This document shows, in pieces, positions 7,102 through 9,957 of a DNA stretch of 9,957 nt. The stretch spans positions 1 to 9,957 of the forward strand of contig JASHVW010000415.1 in assembly GCA_030044395.1 (NCBI GenBank). Direction: 5' to 3'. A program made the translations under genes and the position numbers. The notes beneath the pieces were generated by a model. That model saw nothing but the letters and a program-made list of their open reading frames with translations. It searched no databases and was not told where the DNA came from. This DNA comes from Verrucomicrobiia bacterium (GTDB taxonomy: Bacteria; Verrucomicrobiota; Verrucomicrobiia; Limisphaerales; UBA11358). Each line of letters begins with the position of its first letter. Position 1 is the stretch's first letter.

Positions 7102-8382
7102 TTACTTGAGCTTCTTCACCAGCACCTTGGAATTTCTGCCGCTTTGTTCGTACTTCTCGCGCCGGCCAGGAGGCAAATCATCGGGCGTGCCTTCGCCAAA
7201 GCCGCCTTTCGATTGAAAATAGGTGAACGCCTGCGTCGAAAGCGTAATCAGTTCATTCAACCCCATTTCCCTCGCCTTGGTTTCCACATATTGTATCAGC
7301 TTTTTGCCGATGCCACGATTCTCGTGCGACGGACTGACGTAAAGGCACGCCAACTCGCCTTTCTTCTGCTCGGGATAAATATGCAGCGCCACGCACGCAA
7401 CCGGGTTCTTATCAATCTCAAAAATAAAGTAGTCGGCGAGATTTTTTTCAATTATCGCTCGCGTGCGCCTGACCAGTTCCTCCGCCTCCACCGCTTTCTT
7501 CGTCAACAACTGGATCGCCCGGATGTCCTTCTTCATGGCGCGGCGGATTTGCTGGTAATCGTTGGCGTAAATCAGCGTGCCGATGCCTTCGTTCGAAAAC
7601 ACCTCCGCCAGCAATCCTTCCTCAACCCGGCCGTTGATGACATGCACCCGCGGCACCCCGGCCTTGCAGGCCGCCACCGCGTGGAGCGCCTTGGAAATTT
7701 GGCCCGGCGCAATGTCGTTCCTTTGCAGCGCAAGAACGGATTCCAAATCCGCGACCGGCATCTGCCGGATCAGGCGGTTTTGCACAAGGATGCCGTCCTG
7801 GGCTGTGATAAAAATTAATTTGATCGCCTTCAACGCGTCCGCAACGGCCAGCGCCACCGCATCGGAATTGACTCGATAGGTCTTTCCATCGCCATCGAAT
7901 CCAAGCGGCGGGATGACCGGAATGATGCCTTGGTTGAGCAGCGTCTGGAGCAATTCGGTGTCCACGCGTTCAACTTTGCCGGTGAACAAATGATCCACCC
8001 CCTGGATGATGCCCAGCGGATGGGCAATGATCACGTTCGTGCTCGCCGCCCGAAGGTCGTTCGCCGACAAGCCTTCGATGATCTCATGCGTCAGCCGGTT
8101 CGCCGCCGTAAGCGCGAGTTGGAGCGTCGCTGCGTCGGTCACGCCCGATCCGTCGAGATTGGACGGAGTAACTTTCTGTTCATCGGCAAGGGCTTGAATT
8201 TGCACCGACGCGCCGTGGACCAGCACCAGCCGGATGTTCAGCGAGCGCATCACCGCCACGTCCTGCAATAGCGTCGCGAAATTTTCATCCGTAACAATGA
8301 CGCCGTCCACCGCGAGGACAAACGTCTTCTCGCGAAAGTGCGGAATATATTGCAGGATGCCCCGCAAGTCGGTGAATTTCAT
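7102..8382 (-). CDS. argA: Amino-acid N-acetyltransferase (N-acetylglutamate synthase)
   Basis: This enzyme transfers an acetyl group from acetyl-CoA to glutamate, the first step of cytoplasmic arginine biosynthesis. The 426 residues are close to the length of E. coli ArgA (about 440) and follow its layout. An amino-acid-kinase-like domain (about 18-275) includes LVLVHGASVQIQAL, the site that binds arginine in this family, and GIGTLIY before the linker. A GNAT domain (about 280-426) has the acetyl-CoA loop RGIGKKLI (356-363) after a CLYVSPSHEN strand. The C-terminal RNSKVLVKKL matches the end of classical ArgA. The first glycine-rich loop reads AVDGVIV instead of the GG of true N-acetylglutamate kinases, which fits a kinase-like domain without kinase activity. 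The ATG at 8382 is kept because it starts the conserved part, although no good Shine-Dalgarno sequence precedes it. It lies 68 bases after hisC and may share its transcript. Confidence 0.94.
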   Translation of the reverse strand: MKFTDLRGILQYIPHFREKTFVLAVDGVIVTDENFATLLQDVAVMRSLNIRLVLVHGASVQIQALADEQKVTPSNLDGSGVTDAATLQLALTAANRLTHEIIEGLSANDLRAASTNVIIAHPLGIIQGVDHLFTGKVERVDTELLQTLLNQGIIPVIPPLGFDGDGKTYRVNSDAVALAVADALKAIKLIFITAQDGILVQNRLIRQMPVADLESVLALQRNDIAPGQISKALHAVAACKAGVPRVHVINGRVEEGLLAEVFSNEGIGTLIYANDYQQIRRAMKKDIRAIQLLTKKAVEAEELVRRTRAIIEKNLADYFIFEIDKNPVACVALHIYPEQKKGELACLYVSPSHENRGIGKKLIQYVETKAREMGLNELITLSTQAFTYFQSKGGFGEGTPDDLPPGRREKYEQSGRNSKVLVKKLK

Positions 8383-8450
8383 TTCAGCGCAAAATAAGTA
8401 GGCGATCTGGCGCAGGATTCAAATCAATTCTTCATCGTCCGCCCCCCTTT
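8383..8450 (-). other. Intergenic spacer between hisC and argA
   Basis: This 68-base spacer, read on the - strand, begins with a run of six G just after the hisC stop, followed by a three-codon open frame (ATG AAG AAT TGA). No hairpin with a T-run and no clear promoter is visible. A TTGAAT and ACTTAT pair 17 bases apart matches consensus too weakly to call. Confidence 0.5.
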
Positions 8451-9533
8451 TTACAGCGCCAGCTTCAACGCCCTCAAACACCGCTCATTGTCCCCGGGCG
8501 TCCCGACCGAGACGCGGATCCATTCCGGCAATTGGTAGCCTCCCATCGGCCGCGTAATCACGCCTTGCCGTTGCATCGCCTCAAAAACTTTCCGGCCGTC
8601 GCCGACGCGCACCAGGACAAAATTGGCGTGCGATGGAACAAATTCGAGGTTTGATTCCCGGAACGCCCGCTCGAAAAATTCCAGGCCCGCGAAATTATTG
8701 GCGCGGGTCTTTCGGACGTGCTCCTCATCGTCCAGCGCCGCGGAGGCCGCGACTTGCGCCAGCAGATTCACGTTGAACGGCTGCCGGATTTTTTCCAGCG
8801 CGCCAATCAATTCCGCGTCGCCAACGCCATAGCCAATCCTCAAACCGGCCAGCCCATAAATCTTGGAAAAGGTCCGCATCAGCAACAGGTTCTTGCGCGC
8901 GCCCAAGCGCACTAGGGAAACCAAATCCACCGGGTCATCCAGAAATTCGATATACGCTTCATCCATCACCAGCAATACCTCGTCCGGAACGTCGTTCACC
9001 AGGCGGATAACCTCCTCGCGCGGCGCCAGCGTGCCGGTGGGATTGTTCGGGTTCGCGACAAATAATATTTTTGTCCGGGGCGTAATCGCGCGCAACATGG
9101 CCGGCAAATCATGCCCGTAATTTTTCGCCGGCACGGTGATGACATTGGCCCCGAACATTTTGGCCGCGATGGGATAAATCGCGAAGCAAAACTCCGATAC
9201 CACCACGTCGTCTCCGGGCCCCAGCAGCGCGTGGGCGGCAAATTCAATGATTTCGTTCGAACCGTTGCCCGCAATCAAATTTGCCGGCGCAACCCCAAGC
9301 CTGGCGGCCAGTTTTTGTTTCAGATAAAAAGCGCTGCCGTCGGGATAGAGGTTTACCCCCGCAATCGCCCCTCGCATCGCGGCAATGGCCAGCGGCGAAG
9401 GTCCGAATGGATTCTCGTTCGAAGCAACCTTGATGATGGCATCCGCAGCCACGCCGAGTTCGCGCGCGACTTCTTCTATCGGCCGGCCCGGCTGGTACAC
9501 CGGGAGGTTTTGCAAAATCGGATTTATCTTCAT
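8451..9533 (-). CDS. hisC: Histidinol-phosphate aminotransferase
   Basis: This PLP enzyme of histidine biosynthesis converts imidazole-acetol phosphate plus glutamate to histidinol phosphate plus 2-oxoglutarate. It is a complete class I/II (fold type I) aminotransferase of 360 residues, the usual HisC length. Visible signatures are the substrate-side SNENPFGPS (38-46), YPDGS near 63-67, NPNNPTG (161-167), the cofactor-contacting D191 and Y194, the Schiff-base lysine K224 in TFSKIYGLAGLRIGYG, and R340 (WIRVSVG), the expected carboxylate/phosphate-end arginine. The N-terminal LPVYQPGRPIEEVARELG is typical of HisC. The ATG at 9533 has a strong ribosome binding site. No other his genes are in the window, so this is not a his operon. 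Related aminotransferases can also act on aromatic amino acids, so a broader role is possible. Confidence 0.93.
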   Translation of the reverse strand: MKINPILQNLPVYQPGRPIEEVARELGVAADAIIKVASNENPFGPSPLAIAAMRGAIAGVNLYPDGSAFYLKQKLAARLGVAPANLIAGNGSNEIIEFAAHALLGPGDDVVVSEFCFAIYPIAAKMFGANVITVPAKNYGHDLPAMLRAITPRTKILFVANPNNPTGTLAPREEVIRLVNDVPDEVLLVMDEAYIEFLDDPVDLVSLVRLGARKNLLLMRTFSKIYGLAGLRIGYGVGDAELIGALEKIRQPFNVNLLAQVAASAALDDEEHVRKTRANNFAGLEFFERAFRESNLEFVPSHANFVLVRVGDGRKVFEAMQRQGVITRPMGGYQLPEWIRVSVGTPGDNERCLRALKLAL

Positions 9534-9540
9534 TCGTCAA

Positions 9541-9545
9541 TCCTC
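9541..9545 (-). promoter_or_regulatory. Shine-Dalgarno site of hisC
   Basis: On the - strand GAGGA lies 7 bases before the hisC ATG and overlaps the TGA stop of the upstream gene (TGAGGA). This confirms the chosen hisC start and suggests that hisC translation is coupled to the preceding gene. Confidence 0.65.
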
Positions 9546-9957
9546 ACAGCGAATCTACGATCTTTTTCACATTCACATTTTTGGCCACAATGTCGCGGAT
9601 CATCGAAATTTTTTCGGCGTCGGCGGGCCGCGTTTTGACAATGAGGTTATGCACTTTCGACGCCACCTGGTAGCTGTCCGCCTGCGCCAGAAGCACGGGC
9701 AATGGCATCGCTTGAATCGCCTTTAACACTGCGGCCCCGGGCTGCAACCCGCCCGTCAACACGATCCCTGCCATCTTATTATCACTGCTCGGATTCGTCG
9801 TCGCCCCCGCCGCCAGCACCAGGTCCTCCCGGTCGCCCGGCGTGATAAGAAGAACCCCGCGCTTGAAAAATTGAATCGCATTTTGCGCGCTCATCGCCCC
9901 CACAACCACGTCGTCAACAAGCGAATTCAAGTGCGACGCGGGATTCAGCAATTCGGC
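9544..9957 (-). CDS. DRTGG-domain protein, C-terminal part (gene runs off the window)
   Basis: The 137 residues visible are the 3' end of a longer gene; the frame is open to the window edge (an L is preceded by A-E), so the apparent TTG near 9951 is not the start. The sequence aligns by eye with the DRTGG domain in the middle of E. coli-type phosphotransacetylase (Pta): VVVGAMSAQNAIQFF, LLITPGDREDLVLAA and GIVLTGGLQP correspond to the Pta segments VKSVTFCARSIPHMLEHF, LLVTSADRPDVLVAA and ALLLTGGYEM. The protein stops shortly after this domain, so no catalytic phosphotransacetylase domain follows. Such proteins normally have an N-terminal BioD/CobQ-like P-loop domain and total about 350 residues; that part is outside the window. 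A metabolite-sensing role linked to acetyl-CoA or acetyl phosphate is inference. Its stop is 10 bases before hisC, implying co-transcription. Confidence 0.8.
   Translation of the reverse strand, partial: AELLNPASHLNSLVDDVVVGAMSAQNAIQFFKRGVLLITPGDREDLVLAAGATTNPSSDNKMAGIVLTGGLQPGAAVLKAIQAMPLPVLLAQADSYQVASKVHNLIVKTRPADAEKISMIRDIVAKNVNVKKIVDSL

Noticed and set aside
7084..7818. Long + strand open frame (244 codons) opposite argA
   Set aside because: It is fully antisense to a gene with clear ArgA domains. Its translation is rich in R, L and Q with no recognisable fold, which is typical of a shadow frame in GC-biased coding DNA.
8451..8460. Possible frameshift at the end of hisC caused by the adjacent homopolymers
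   Set aside because: HisC already has full family length and an intact C-terminal region, so no correction is needed.

Overview
The window reads as compact, GC-moderate bacterial chromosome made of seven protein genes with almost no non-coding DNA. Four genes on the + strand face three genes on the - strand, and the two groups converge near position 7095. No RNA gene, insertion sequence, CRISPR array or prophage-like feature is visible. The periplasmic two-propeller histidine kinase, the secreted glycosidases with C-terminal accessory domains and the ArgA type recall Verrucomicrobiota (Pedosphaera/Limisphaerales-like) or a related PVC-group environmental bacterium. That placement is inference from protein style, not from a marker gene.

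Left part (85-7087, + strand). A 1019-residue membrane histidine kinase has a periplasmic sensor of fourteen Reg_prop repeats (two 7-bladed propellers) followed by a Y_Y_Y domain, one transmembrane helix, and a HisKA_3/HATPase_c core. Its stop codon overlaps the start of a NarL/LuxR-type response regulator (ATGA). Seven bases later comes a secreted GH2 glycoside hydrolase with an extra C-terminal beta-sandwich-like domain, and 13 bases after that a secreted GH43 glycosidase. The spacing implies one transcription unit. The reasonable reading is a self-contained glycan-response module: a released sugar or oligosaccharide is sensed outside the cytoplasmic membrane, the regulator is phosphorylated, and hydrolases acting on that class of glycan are made. 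It resembles the Bacteroidota hybrid two-component systems of polysaccharide utilisation loci, but is split into two proteins and carries a NarL-type output instead of AraC.

Right part (7102-9957, - strand, read right to left). The C-terminal end of a DRTGG-domain protein (the phosphotransacetylase-like middle domain; the gene runs off the window) is followed by hisC (histidinol-phosphate aminotransferase) with a strong ribosome binding site overlapping the upstream stop, and then by argA (N-acetylglutamate synthase, kinase-like plus GNAT domains). These are housekeeping amino-acid biosynthesis genes, probably co-transcribed.

The most noteworthy element is the split sensor/regulator/GH2/GH43 operon. 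Nothing in the window clearly amounts to an entirely new system.
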